From Rotaria macrura (taxonomy: Eukaryota; Rotifera; Eurotatoria; Philodinida; Philodinidae), in assembly GCA_900239685.1 (NCBI GenBank), contig OENT01000420.1:55352-119351 (forward strand): a stretch of 64,000 nt of DNA. The letters are read 5' to 3'. The first letter of the stretch is position 1, and the number at the start of each line of letters is the position of its first letter. Made by a program: the position numbers and the translations under genes. Positions 11,587 through 23,658 of the stretch are shown piece after piece. The notes beneath the pieces were generated by a model. It saw only the letters and a list, made by a program, of their open reading frames with translations, was not told where the DNA came from and ran no database searches.

Positions 11587-14500
11587 TTAAACAAGTTCAG
11601 CTCGTATAGAACCATGTGTAATAGTTGAAGTGCTAACACCATCTTTAAAACTTCTATATGTTACAAGACTATTATCGACACTTGATGGTGAATAATGATG
11701 TAATCGTACGTTGTCATACGGAGAAAATCGACCCTTCTATCAAACGGAGAAGAAAACATAATTGTTCATATAGATCATGTTTCATTAAAATTTACCTTAA
11801 CACCAGTATAAGGTGAGCCAGCTCTTGTTCTATAGCTCGTATCTAATGCCAAGTAAGATGGTATGTCATCTGAATATGAAAATCAAATCAACATACAAAG
11901 CATATGCATACAATAAATGAATTGCTTACCTTGTGGCCATAAACGATTTTGATTCTGTGTAAGTCGAGTCAAGGTTGCCGATGAATATGAAGGTACGAAT
12001 GGTCGTTTAACATCATCGTCATCGTATCTTTGATACGTACTAAATGGATAAGGATTGTTTGTTGTTGAATAAGGGCGATCGAAAAAAAGATTCGATGGTA
12101 TTGGTTGAAATATATCAACTGTATTAGCTTCTGTTTCATTAGTGCCTGTTGTTGATGAATTATCACTTGTTATATTCGTTCGCCGACGTTTCATTATAAA
12201 TAATGATATAAGTATTATGTTGATTAATAAAATGAATAGACCAACAACGGCAACAATAACAATAACACTTAATGAAAATCTTGTTGATGAATGTGAACTT
12301 GAAAATGAATAGAATGGCGATGATGGTATATAACGTGATGTTGATGCTTTTATTTCATCAGTCCAATCACTTAAATGATGAGAATTATTTGCACGTAGGC
12401 TTATATAATATTCACTAGCAAAGAGTAAATTTTTCAAATCGAACGAATATTCATTAGGTGGAATATCTTCATATGAAAATCGATCACTTATTGAAAGACG
12501 ATAACGAATTTGAAATGTTTGACGTGCACCACCATCAAAACCTGCTACCCAACTAATTACTAATGATGAATGAGATGTATTTGTTATACGAACTTGAGTC
12601 GGCACATCAGGCACAGCTAGAACAAAAGAAAAACAAAATCAATATTGTTTTCTTCGAACATAGAATTAATACTTACTCAGTCCGGTTAATGTTATTTCAG
12701 TCATATCACTACCTAATGTATTTTCGACTTTACATTGATATATGCCATAATCAGATTTAGTAACATTTGCAACATATAGAATAGCATCAAATAAAAGTTT
12801 CGAAGAAAATGTCGAAGACGAAATAATAACTTCATTAACAACTGATCGATACTTTAATGATGATGATAGTACTAGATTATCCTACAAGAAAAAAAACGAT
12901 TGCAAGTTGAATTGTTCATATTTCTTTATATTATATGAAAATTAAACGACAAGAATTGCATTCATTCCATTGATGACTCGTTTCTGCTTTGTATGTGAAA
13001 CATAATGAGTTTACATATTTTGATGCTGGTGAGATTCTATTTAGATATTGGAATTCCTTTCTGAGAATTGATTTTAACTAGAGCCGTTTCTTTTCAATGT
13101 TTCAAAACTTATGACTATTCGATTCATATTTGATGTATTAACACACCCACATCCTGAACATTTAGTTTCTTATATTCGTATTCTGATCGTTTCTAATGAT
13201 GACGGAGGAAAAAAAATGATATTTAGAATTATTCATGTAAGAATCTAAGATGTTCTCACAATTTTGACTAACCTTAACCCATGTTACAGTTGGTCTTGGT
13301 ACAGCAGATATATAACAATGAAGTTCTGCTGTAAGTGAACGATCCGAATCGGCTGCTGCTTTATTTCGACTCAAATCGGTGCGATCGATTTCTGGTAAAT
13401 CTAAATATGTTCATTTTTAACAATTTATGAATTAGAGAAACACATGAGAATTAATCTTACATTGAACTGCTAATGGTATTGTTGCACGACTATTTCCATA
13501 GGGATTGTCTATTTCGCATGCATATTGAGCAGCATCTTCTTTGCGTATAAATTTTCCAATTAACGATACTTCATTTCCTTCGATGCGTCTTTCCCATTGA
13601 GCACCACCGTTCGATGGAGATAATTCTTCGTTATTTTTAAACCAACGTACTCTATTCAAATCGACTGGATTACCATCAATAGCACAGAGTAGTGTTGCTG
13701 ACGAACCCGGTACTACTGCGTCTGATATTGAATAACCTCGGGTTCGAGTTATAACAGGTCCATCTTTAATATTGAAAAAGAGAATGTTTTTTTTTTCTTA
13801 ATTGTTTTTTGTCACTAGAAAAAATAATATTCAATCGTTTACTTACATAGAACATTCATAGTAAAATTAACTTCAGTAGTTCCAAATGCATTTGTAGCTA
13901 AACATCGATAAATACCAGAGTCACTTTTTTGTACACTTATTAATGATAATTGTCCTTGATTAATAAATATTCGTGATTGATCAGCAAATAATTGTCTACC
14001 AGACGAATGAAACCATGTGTAAGTAATTGGCATCGGATAAGCACTTGCTTCAAGTGTTATATTAAATGGTTGATTTTCTTTTACATCAGCAAATGGATTA
14101 AAATCATGAAAATGTGGTTGATCTTAATTTATCGAGAAAAATAAACACACAAAGAAAGAAGATAAATCGTTTTAATATTTAAATCAAGAACACTTACGAT
14201 TAACATTTAGTACGTAAGTTACTTGTTTAGTTAATGGTGGTGTATCAATATCTAATGTAGCTTCACATGTCAATAAATTTCCATGTAAAGAAAGATCAAT
14301 TCGAGGTAACTAAAAATAGACAAAGAAATAATAATCTTGTATTTAACTCAAGAGACATCATCCTTTGCTTTATTGAAGCTAATACATTTTTAATCATCTA
14401 TCCTTAATACATGTACTTCTATATGACATGCCTTTCTAATCTAAAAGTTGTCAGCATATCACAGAATCTCAATTGAATAATAGAACCTATCTAATGAATT

Positions 14501-17500
14501 TTGATCGAAAAATGTTTCACTCATTCGATACACTTGAGCATTGTCATGAGAGTTTTTTTTCTTCTTCTTCTTTGATTAGATAAATATTTGTTATGACATT
14601 GACCAATTACTATAGCATGTCACGAAAATTGTTTATTAAATTCATGGATCAAATATTTAGAAGTATTGCGTAGTTAAATGATAAAAATATCTTAATTACA
14701 GGAAGACAACCGTGACATTCGACTGGTAGGTTACCTTGAAATTAGAACATTCGTATAGATTATTAATGAGAGCATTGGTAGCTGATAGAGAATTGACGAC
14801 AAGCTCATCAGTAAACGAAGGTTACTAGAATACAATTGTCTAAAGGAAAAGACCAGACAAGACGAATACCTAATCAATCAATGTCAAACAAATGCTTGAT
14901 TAGTAAAAAAAAAGAAAGAAAACAGAAACTGTAGAAAACTCAAGGTTTAACGTTTTGAAAATAATTTATCATCTATATGCTGTACAGTCAAGTATTGTTG
15001 AGTGAATTCGTCAAGAGGTTGTCAATTGACTTGTCTTATCTGTCGAAATATTGTTGAAACTTACGTGTAATTCTCGTTGCTCCAATTAGATACGATACTT
15101 TATTTTTCAAAAAAAAAAAGTAAATAATTCATCATGTTTTACAGTGAACTGATCTTTTGCTCTAATAAACGAAAATAGCTCTCTTGATTTCCTATATAAC
15201 TACTCAATAGTATTCAATGGTCGTTCAGCTAACAAACGAAAAATTTTAACTTGATTAAAAAAACAAAAGAAGAACTCTTACCAAAAACTTAATTGAATTA
15301 ATTCCATTGATATAAGTACTTGGTGTTTTATATTCAATATCTGAATGTTTTGTACCATCATTTGTTTGTCGAATAATCGTTAATGCTACTTTTGGATTTG
15401 ATATGGATGTGCGACATTCAAACTCGCCAAGATTATCATAACCAACCGATAAATTCGATAAAATTGAACTATCAATAATTTTCATTTCAGATGGAAAAAC
15501 TATTTAGAAACAAAATCATTCTATCTATCACATATAAATAGTATCTTCTTATTAACTTACAAACAACATTTAATGTAAATGAAGCTATATGTTCAGGAAA
15601 ATCTGCAACTTGTCCTCTACATATTAAAGGAAGATTATGATCTGATGGTGATACAACAAATTCTACACGACTTAATGAATATTTTCCTCTTGTTTCGCTT
15701 ATGTATTCTGAACGAATCAGTTCATTTCCTACAATAGACAAAAAAGAAAACAACGAATAATTTTGAAAATAATTCAACTAAACATTTTCTTTACCTTTAA
15801 ACCAAGTTATTTTGCCTAATGGATTTCCTCCCGTAAGAGTACATTCAGCAATAATCGTATCACCGGCTCTAACTATTCTATCTTTTGTTATACCATGCAT
15901 TTCAATACTTACTGCATCGTCTATCAAAATGAGAAAAAAGTAAACTAGGCTGTAAAAACCAAGAAAATTGATTTCTATTACTAACATATAATATTCAATC
16001 GTGTTGAATCAATCACGACATGTCCAGTTTCAGGATTTCTTGCTTCACATGACAATAATTTTGTATGATATTCACGTAGTTCTTTATCTAAGCCAATTGT
16101 TTTAACTAATTGAATAGTTTTACCAGCGTATTCTCCTAGTTCTTCCAATGGTTCCACATCACCCATAATGACATGTCCATCTAATTTCCAAACAACATGA
16201 GCTCGTGGATTCGATGATGTTGTACGACATACGAATTGTCGTGTCGTTCCTTGAACTAACGTTGTTACACTCATATTATCCTGTGGTACATTACCACGGA
16301 TTTGTACTGATGATGGACCAACTAAGAAAAGTAACACAAAAACGTGTTTAAAATACGCATGGACGAAAAATCGTTTGAAATCTTACAAGCAACTTGTAAA
16401 GAAATATTTTTTTGTAATCGTTGTCCTAGAGAATAAAGATAGGAATTTGTAACATGACATGATAATGTCGCATTATTATCCGTTGGAGATATAATCATTG
16501 TTAGATTATTTTCTGTTGTATTTTGTTGATAAAGTATAACAAATGAATTATCAATTAAATTTAATGTATCACTATTATGTTCTAATCGATACCAGGATAG
16601 ACGACCTAATGGATGGCCACCATGAGATTGACATGATAAGGCTAGACGTGATCCATTGATTAAATAAAAATCTGGTGCATAACCAAGAATATTTGGAATA
16701 CTTGGTGGTGCTGTAACTTCAATATCAAACGAAGCATTAAGTGAATTTATATCGTTGCTCAATGTTTCATGACGAACATCGCATGTAAAACGATTTCTAT
16801 GTAATGCTAGTGATGGAATAAGTGCAAGCGTACTCACTGTTGAAAAAAGACGACCTATGAAAATAAAATATTATAGTTAACATTTTCATTCTATTTAAAT
16901 ACAAGAAATTCGTATACTAGCGGCCCGTTCAATAGAATATATGTCACGTGAGGAATTTCTCTTCGATCACACTTTTTCTGGTTTTCTAAACAGTGACTCA
17001 GTAGAGAATGACTTTCATAGGCTCTGAAAGTACAATGATATGTATGTCGTTCCAATAATTATTTCTATTACGCAACAATGAATTTCATGACGTTTAAACG
17101 AAAAGAAGAACGAAAAGGCAATTTATTTTTTGAGATCCTGATAATAAGAAGTCTGTTTTTACTGAGAGAAATTACCATTGACATAGTTTTCAAACCGGAT
17201 TTTGGACACATAATTTCATTTATTTTCTTTCACACCTAGTTTCGTTGATAATTTCCGTTATATTCTATATGCGAAACATGCCCCTTTCTAAAAAATATAA
17301 GGAACAGCTAATTGTCCCCGCCATTTTCTCTCTATGGATATAATTGTGTTCGTGCAAATCACAATTCTCGAAGGAGTGTCTTCGTAGTCGATTGCGTTTT
17401 TCTTTTGTCTGAATGGGCATGTCAACATGAAGGACATAATATAATCCTTTTTATGTATTAAGTTCTTTTAGTATTACATCAATGGATCCTATTAATAATT

Positions 17501-19328
17501 AGAACGTGATCTATTGACATATTGAATTTTTCTTTTTAGAAAAAAAAAAAGAAATGCCTTGCATCTTAACATGCTGTTTCAAACGAAAACAAATCTTAAG
17601 TATATAACCCAGACAATATCGCATGGCTCCGTATGTAGCTGTACACATTTGCTTGATTATTATCGTTGGGGAACATTCTGACATAGAGCTGAAAGTTTTG
17701 ACGAGGTGCCCTTGATAGCAGTATGATATTAAACTGCATATAATGACACTCGGCCTGTTGAAGAGATGCTGTTAAAATTCTGTTGATGCCCTTTCAAATA
17801 AAATACTTAGAGTAATTTGGCGTGTAGTTAAAACTATTCTAGGATTTTTTTTCTTAATTTCATGTTTTAAATCAACTAGAACGAATGAGAAGATCATTTT
17901 CTTTCATGTCAATACATAATGGTTGGTTAAATTCTTTTTTTTTAATAAAACATCGAAATACAACTATTAACTATAGAGTGTACTTGAAACAACGTTTCAT
18001 TGCGTCATCGTTGATTGATTCAATAGAATAGGGGGAAAATCTCGTAAGTGACTTACTTATAATGAAAGCGAGAAGAAGAAGAAGAAGACGAGAGTCAAGT
18101 TTTAGTGCATTGTACAGATGATTACCTTGAGAAAATGTTCTAGTTGTAGCTTGAAATTCTATTCCACCTTCGTTAATCCATTTAATTTGTGCAGCTGGTC
18201 GTGCGCCATCAACTCGACAATTTATTTGATGCATAGGTTCATCATACCTCATACTAACAGTAGGTATTTCATTTGACGATAATCGATCATTAATTTGTAT
18301 ACGTTCAGGCCGTACCAAAGTTCTAATGTGAGCTATTTGTTTTAATGCTGGTGCATCATTATATGGTGAAACTTCACATGCATAGATGCCTTCATCATCT
18401 AATTTTAATGATTCAATGAAAAAATTGAATTCTCCACGATTTTCGTCACCAATTATTGACCAAGAAGGAAATGCAGGAAGTTGTCGATCATAACCTAAAG
18501 GAAACAAAAACACAAAAGGTCAATCGCCTTTCATGTCTAAGTAATTCTCATTACTAGACAAAAAAAAATAGTTACACACTGGGTGATGGCAGTGTTATTC
18601 TAAGTAATTTTTGTCGGACAACGATAAAATATGTGTGTCAATCAGCACTTTTATTCTTCCTATGATAACGAGAGTTAATTGCTCTTCACGCTCAGCGATA
18701 GACTCCACCTACTTTCTAACGAATAAGCATGTATAATCAGTATCTAAATATCACTAATGTTTTTGGAAGATTTTAAGCATTATTTTTCTCGCACAGGGTG
18801 GGTGGATTATTTGTTCACAGTGAAGGGTTCGTGTTGCTTATCGTTATCAAATAAGGCGGAGAGAACGAATCATTCGAACACTTGCCAATGGCTTAAGGAA
18901 CAGAAAGCCGGTAATGGATGTTTATCAAATGCATACACTTCACTTGTCTCACACATAGAAGGCAATGGTGATGATGATGTCAATTAGGGAATTACGTTTA
19001 GTGTACGTGTACGTCTATGTATAAATGTATTTGAATAGAAACTGACCCAATGCAAGTCCATCTTTTGTCCATTGAACATCACCATGAGGTGGAGCAATCA
19101 CACATGGAATAGTAACATTTGAGCCAATTAAAGCTGATAAATCAGAAGGTTTTACTTCGTAAAATTGACCTTGACTATTGGATAAGTCTAGAGAAAAAGT
19201 AAACATGATGAAATTAATAGATGATCCAAATTAGAAAGAAAAACAAATTGAAAGAATTTATTCATTTGTCAAGACTTACATAGAATTGAATAGAATGTGA
19301 GCCATTGAAGAAGTAGGCTTAGTGCCAT
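11587..19328 (-). CDS. Nephrin/Sns/Hibris-like immunoglobulin adhesion receptor
   Basis: Sixteen exons join without a frame break to 1269 aa, close to the length of vertebrate nephrin: 19280-19328, 19047-19187, 18126-18494, 16387-16854, 15986-16321, 15795-15920, 15561-15728, 15282-15499, 14198-14309, 13847-14122, 13461-13763, 13273-13400, 12677-12881, 11930-12616, 11796-11869, 11587-11736. Most junctions are phase 1, typical of Ig modules. A signal peptide (MALSLLLQWLTFYSIL) is followed by nine Ig-like domains. Ig1 has VQWTKDGLALG and DDEGIYACEV, diagnostic of the nephrin/Neph/Kirre group. One FN3 domain (PDVPTQVRI, about residues 967-1060), a TM (about 1083-1108) and a 160-residue tail complete it. 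The tail has Tyr motifs and ends AELV, a possible PDZ ligand. Known relatives mediate heterophilic contact with Neph/Kirre proteins in filtration slits and myoblast fusion; a role in the rotifer excretory system or syncytia is inference. Nine Ig plus one FN3 matches Drosophila Sns. Confidence 0.9.
14310..15281 (-). other. 0.97-kb intron of the nephrin-like gene
   Basis: Long phase-0 intron within the sixth Ig domain, between exon ends TTTTTG|GTAAGAG and TTTTAG|TTACC. The sequence is AT-rich with poly-A/T tracts. No exon or mobile element was recognised in it. Confidence 0.6.
16855..18125 (-). other. 1.27-kb intron of the nephrin-like gene
   Basis: Long phase-1 intron inside Ig2 (donor CAAG|GTAATC, acceptor TTCATAG|GTCG). 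It contains a GAA microsatellite at about 18070-18090. An open frame runs from the upstream exon into the intron but ends quickly. No separate gene was recognised. Confidence 0.6.
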
Positions 19329-22300
19329 TTCTGAAAAAGATAATCGTATAGTGATCATTGAACGGCTAGACACGCTAAAGACTGATGCTAATCAAGATGA
19401 ATCGATCTAGGGAAGATGAGTCTGTTTTTCTGTCTTCATTCTATAAACACATAATTGCATTCTATTTCATTCTGACTGAACATATACGCATAAACTTATA
19501 CATACATATACGTACATATATATATATATATACATGTACACTTGACTAGGCTTCTCCAACATCAACAAGAACATCGGGGCATACAGGTGGGACGAAACCT
19601 TATTTGTGCATTTCACTCAACTTATCCGATCACTTGAAAACAATTTTCTCAATTTTTCTTAGTATTTGTATGGTTCAACGAGACAAAATATAAACTAAGT
19701 CCTTCATGCTTATCGGATTCTATCATATTGCGCTCGAATCAATTTGTTATGACACACAAGAATACAATATAAGATGGAAGAGGAAATCACTTCCGCATAT
19801 AGAACTATCAAGGTGCCAAAAGGAATGTCCTTGCTAACATCTGAATATATAGTTTTTGTCCCAAGAGAAGAAAGTATTCAGAAAAGATCTATATGTGCGT
19901 GACCATAGACTCACCTGACTTTTTCTATATTTTTTCACTGCAGGCTAGAATTGCAACAGCAACAGCTCGATAGAATGTTCTCTATGACGTCGTCGGTCTG
20001 CTGTACTACGACAGGGAATCATAATCATAACAATAATGTGCATCTCCCGTATTCAGAATTGACTTCTCTCTGTCTCTCATTTTTTTTCTCTCTCTCTCTC
20101 TGTGTCTTTTCTCTTCTTCCTCTCTTGTTGAGTGTGTTCAGCATCACCCTCAATGCATATTGAGTGTGGATGGGTCGACCCTCGTCTGTCGTATTGACGT
20201 AAGAAAGAGGAGTAGAGATTGTATATGTACGAATAAGTGTACGTGCACAACCATAAGTCGAACTGCTTAACTGTTCAATCGTCACTCTTGTTTGAACTCG
20301 CCCGCCACGACACAAGAGAATTTCATGAACAAATGAATGCTAAGCTCGTTGATGAGTCCGAATCATCTCTATACACTCTTCTCGCAATTAGTTGATTCTT
20401 TCACAAATAAAGAATAAAAAAAAGGAAAAAGAAAGGAAGAGTGAATGAAGAAAAAAAACTCAGCAGGTATTGTCTGCAGTGTTCTTAATTTGGTCAATAC
20501 ATGCGAAAAAAGAAAGGACTATCATCAACAATATGGAAACAAAAACGAAGAGTAATGTCTACAACAACAAATGTATTATTACTACAACAACCACTTAACA
20601 CGAAGGCGGCATCGTCCAGAGACGAGAGTATCTATTTCATTTTATCAGTTTCTTGTATAAACATACACTCATATACAATGATTGAACTGAGAGATGGCGT
20701 CGAGACTAGTATCAGCTGCAATGGCTCATAACAATCAATTAAAAAAATACGACGACACGATTTATTGTGTCTTTTTTGTTCCTTCTAACACGTTTCACGC
20801 AATCGTGAACATGGATCTATGAGCACAGAAGGTGCCATAGACACATATGTACACACACACTCACACACACAAATACTTGAATGGGACAGAAAAACAACCA
20901 TCCATCTCATCGAAGAAATCATACAACAAGCTATTCTGACATATGATCTTTCACAATAGATCTAATTGAAAAAAAACGGAAGATACAACAAGAGTATAGA
21001 ATGTACTATGGATGTTATTGTATACCATGTAAGGACGTTTCCTTCATGCTACAGATAGCTTTTAAGATAATGAACTATCCTCTTGACAAACTAGACGGAC
21101 ATGAACTTTTTTCAATATCATACTCTTACATACTCTCTTTGCTAAAAATGTCGAGTTTATATAGATTGGACAATTGCTTCAGGGATCGATCATATATCCG
21201 AAGTTACTCTCTCTCTCTCTCGCTCTCTTTTGCTTTACATCTAGCAAGCTAATGTTGAAAAGTTCTGTCTTCGAAGCCTGTCTGTCATCAGTATATAATG
21301 CCTTGACCTATTCCTTTTTGATATAACTTACGCAATATGCAGGTTACTTGTAATTAGCTACGAGTGTATGCAACAGCAGCTACTCTTTTTCTCTTTATTT
21401 CAAGAAACACGATCGTCATTCTTATCTATTTTCTGTCTATTTGCCCACTCTCAATGTCTATTTCCGCACTTTACACGCACACACACACATACACACACTT
21501 ACCTTCAAGAACAGAGCACAATTTAAACAAAGGAAAATCTAAATACAAGGTTAAGAATCAAAGATCATATTGTTTCATTTTCTGCATTTTTTTTTTCGTT
21601 GTCTATTTGTAATCAAACCACAACAATTGTCTTCGTCTGTTCTACTACGATCAAATCATTTATCATGACAAAAGTGTTTGCTCGTTCTTTCTCATCTAAG
21701 AAGAAGAAGAAGAAGGAAAAAAGAAAGAAACCCGATGAGCGAACAGGAGGACAGAGAAAAGAAAGTGGCACCTTTCTTCTACACTCACACTTTCTTTTCT
21801 CTCATACACACTTCCGAATAGTGTTGACAACAGAAATGCTTTGTTTAGATTTGCCTCATTGAACAAAAAGTATTCTCAAAGAAAAAGAAAATTAGACTCA
21901 TGGGGACGTAAAAAGGACGTGACTTATCAAACGTCAACATCAGACTAGACAGCGTGTCTGTAGTGTCTTTCTCATAGTCCAAGGCCGTCAATCACACCTA
22001 CCACTGACAGCATCAATTGAATATCATCAAATAGAAAAAGACCGACAATCAAACATATACATATACATATATATATATGTATAAGAGATGAAGCGTTAAT
22101 CTTTAGTTGAGACGCGTGTTCATCGTTGATCTTTGATGTGAAACGCTTGTCTTATATTTTTATACCGTTAAATAAAACAAAAATACAAATATAACAAAAC
22201 GTCAAATGTTTAATCTCAAAAAATCATTTCATATCAAAATTCATTGACCGCATAGAAAAAGCAGATCTATATGTTCGTATGCATATTCTTAAGAATAGAG

Positions 22301-22454
22301 ACACAAAATATATATATATATATATATATATAAATATATATAAGAATGTTCAAGTAGTAACAGCAGGTGATGAGCAAAGAAAAAAAACTAAAAGAATAAT
22401 TTCACTGTTGGGCGCCAAATCGATCGAGCAATTATACATATTTTATCTCCAATA
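19329..22454. promoter_or_regulatory. Divergent upstream region of the nephrin-like and acidic-protein genes
   Basis: This 3.1-kb spacer lies between two genes transcribed away from each other, so it should contain both promoters. It is rich in simple repeats: TA tracts (19513-19531 and 22308-22341), CT runs near 20084-20102 and 21208-21228, CA/CACA near 20850-20870 and 21475-21498, and GAA near 21700-21720. An AG directly before the nephrin start codon (TTTTTCAG|AAATGG) suggests a spliced 5' UTR. Open frames here are low-complexity or lack domains. Confidence 0.45.
22308..22341. repeat. TA microsatellite
   Basis: A nearly uninterrupted TA tract about 115 bases upstream of the start codon of the acidic-protein gene. 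It would lie in the promoter or 5' UTR. Confidence 0.9.
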
Positions 22455-23540
22455 ATGGATACAGATGAACAGCAATCAAAACCAACAAATGAGATTGTTA
22501 AACTTATTCTTAATTCGAATTCATCCTTGACAACAACATCTAATCCGATACAAGTTGAAATTCAGATGCCTGTACACTTACAAAAAGTGTATATGTACGA
22601 GGCTGAAACTCAAACATCATTTGACAATGACGACGACGACGATGATGATGATGATGATGTCTCAGATCTTTTAAGTAAAGAAGCAGGCGATGAAGCTCGT
22701 TTGAAAGGTTCAAATAAATACGGTTTATTATCATTAGATGAATATCAAATAATGCGTACAGGTGAAGAACATTGTTTAAAAAAGTATTTCTCTGATGATG
22801 ATGTTAGTCCAACAGATGAAGAAATAACAGTAGAAAAGCAATTGAAACAAATGAATTTAAATGAAGTTCAAAGAGATCGAACAGGTTAGTTTTGAAAATA
22901 GAATAAGAAAAATGAATTCTAATTCTAATAACGGAATCAGAAGAAAAAAAAATACTACGTTCATTCACATATCCGTTGATATCCTGTTTCTCATTATTGT
23001 CTTTCTTTTTTTTTTTTGAAAACCACAAAATCTTCAGTATTAATTGAAAATATAAATAATAACGCATCATCAAATTTACATACATCACATTCTAATTTAT
23101 CTAATACATTATTACTTGATGATACGACACATTTATCGGCCACCTTAGCACAATCAACGTCATCACGTGTGTCTCATAGTCGATATTTGCAAACATTTAA
23201 ACAAGATGATGATGATAATGATAATGATGATGATGATGAACTTGATCAACTTATTGCATCGACATTTTCACCTATTGTTGAACATGAAGAAATTTTACCA
23301 GCAACTAAAATACCGAATGCTGATCATAAAAATTTATCATCCATACGATGTTTTGTTCGTCAAGCCATTGATTCATGCCGTCAAAATCTAACATTAGTCG
23401 ATCAATTACTTGAAAATATACCATCATCATATGAACATATTCTTCAACGAAAAATTCATCGAACAAATTGCATTGTAAATATTCCAAATTCAATCAAAGG
23501 ACTTCAATATTATCCATCAACAAGTGTTCAAACTGAATAA
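22455..23540 (+). CDS. Acidic protein of unknown family (310 aa)
   Basis: Two exons, 22455-22884 and 23038-23540, join in phase 1 (ACA G|GTTAG ... TTCAG|TA) to 310 codons. Two Asp-rich blocks stand out: residues around 58-68 (ten consecutive Asp) and a second D/N/E block in exon 2 beginning FKQDDDDNDNDDDDELDQL. Between them is LLSLDEYQIMRTGEEHCLKKYF followed by SDDDVSPTDEEI, which reads like a conserved core followed by an acidic, potentially CK2-phosphorylated stretch. The C-terminal third (SSIRCFVRQAIDSCRQNLTLVDQLLENI) is predicted helical. No signal peptide or TM is present, so it is probably cytoplasmic or nuclear. I do not recognise the family. The start is the first ATG in frame after the TA-rich upstream region. 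Antisense frames over the Asp blocks (His/Arg runs) are shadows. Confidence 0.75.
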
Positions 23541-23615
23541 TAGATATTTAAAATCATCATGTGACAACTTTATCTTCTCCGCCTCTTCAATCTAGATGAC
23601 ATGTCCATCATTTTT

Positions 23616-23658
<43 letters not shown>

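Noticed and set aside
20345-20375. Hammerhead-ribozyme-like TTGATGAGTCCGAA
   Set aside because: The GAAA core and pairing stems expected of a hammerhead are missing.
22540-22734. Minus-strand frame with His and Arg runs
   Set aside because: It is the antisense of the poly-Asp block of the acidic-protein gene.
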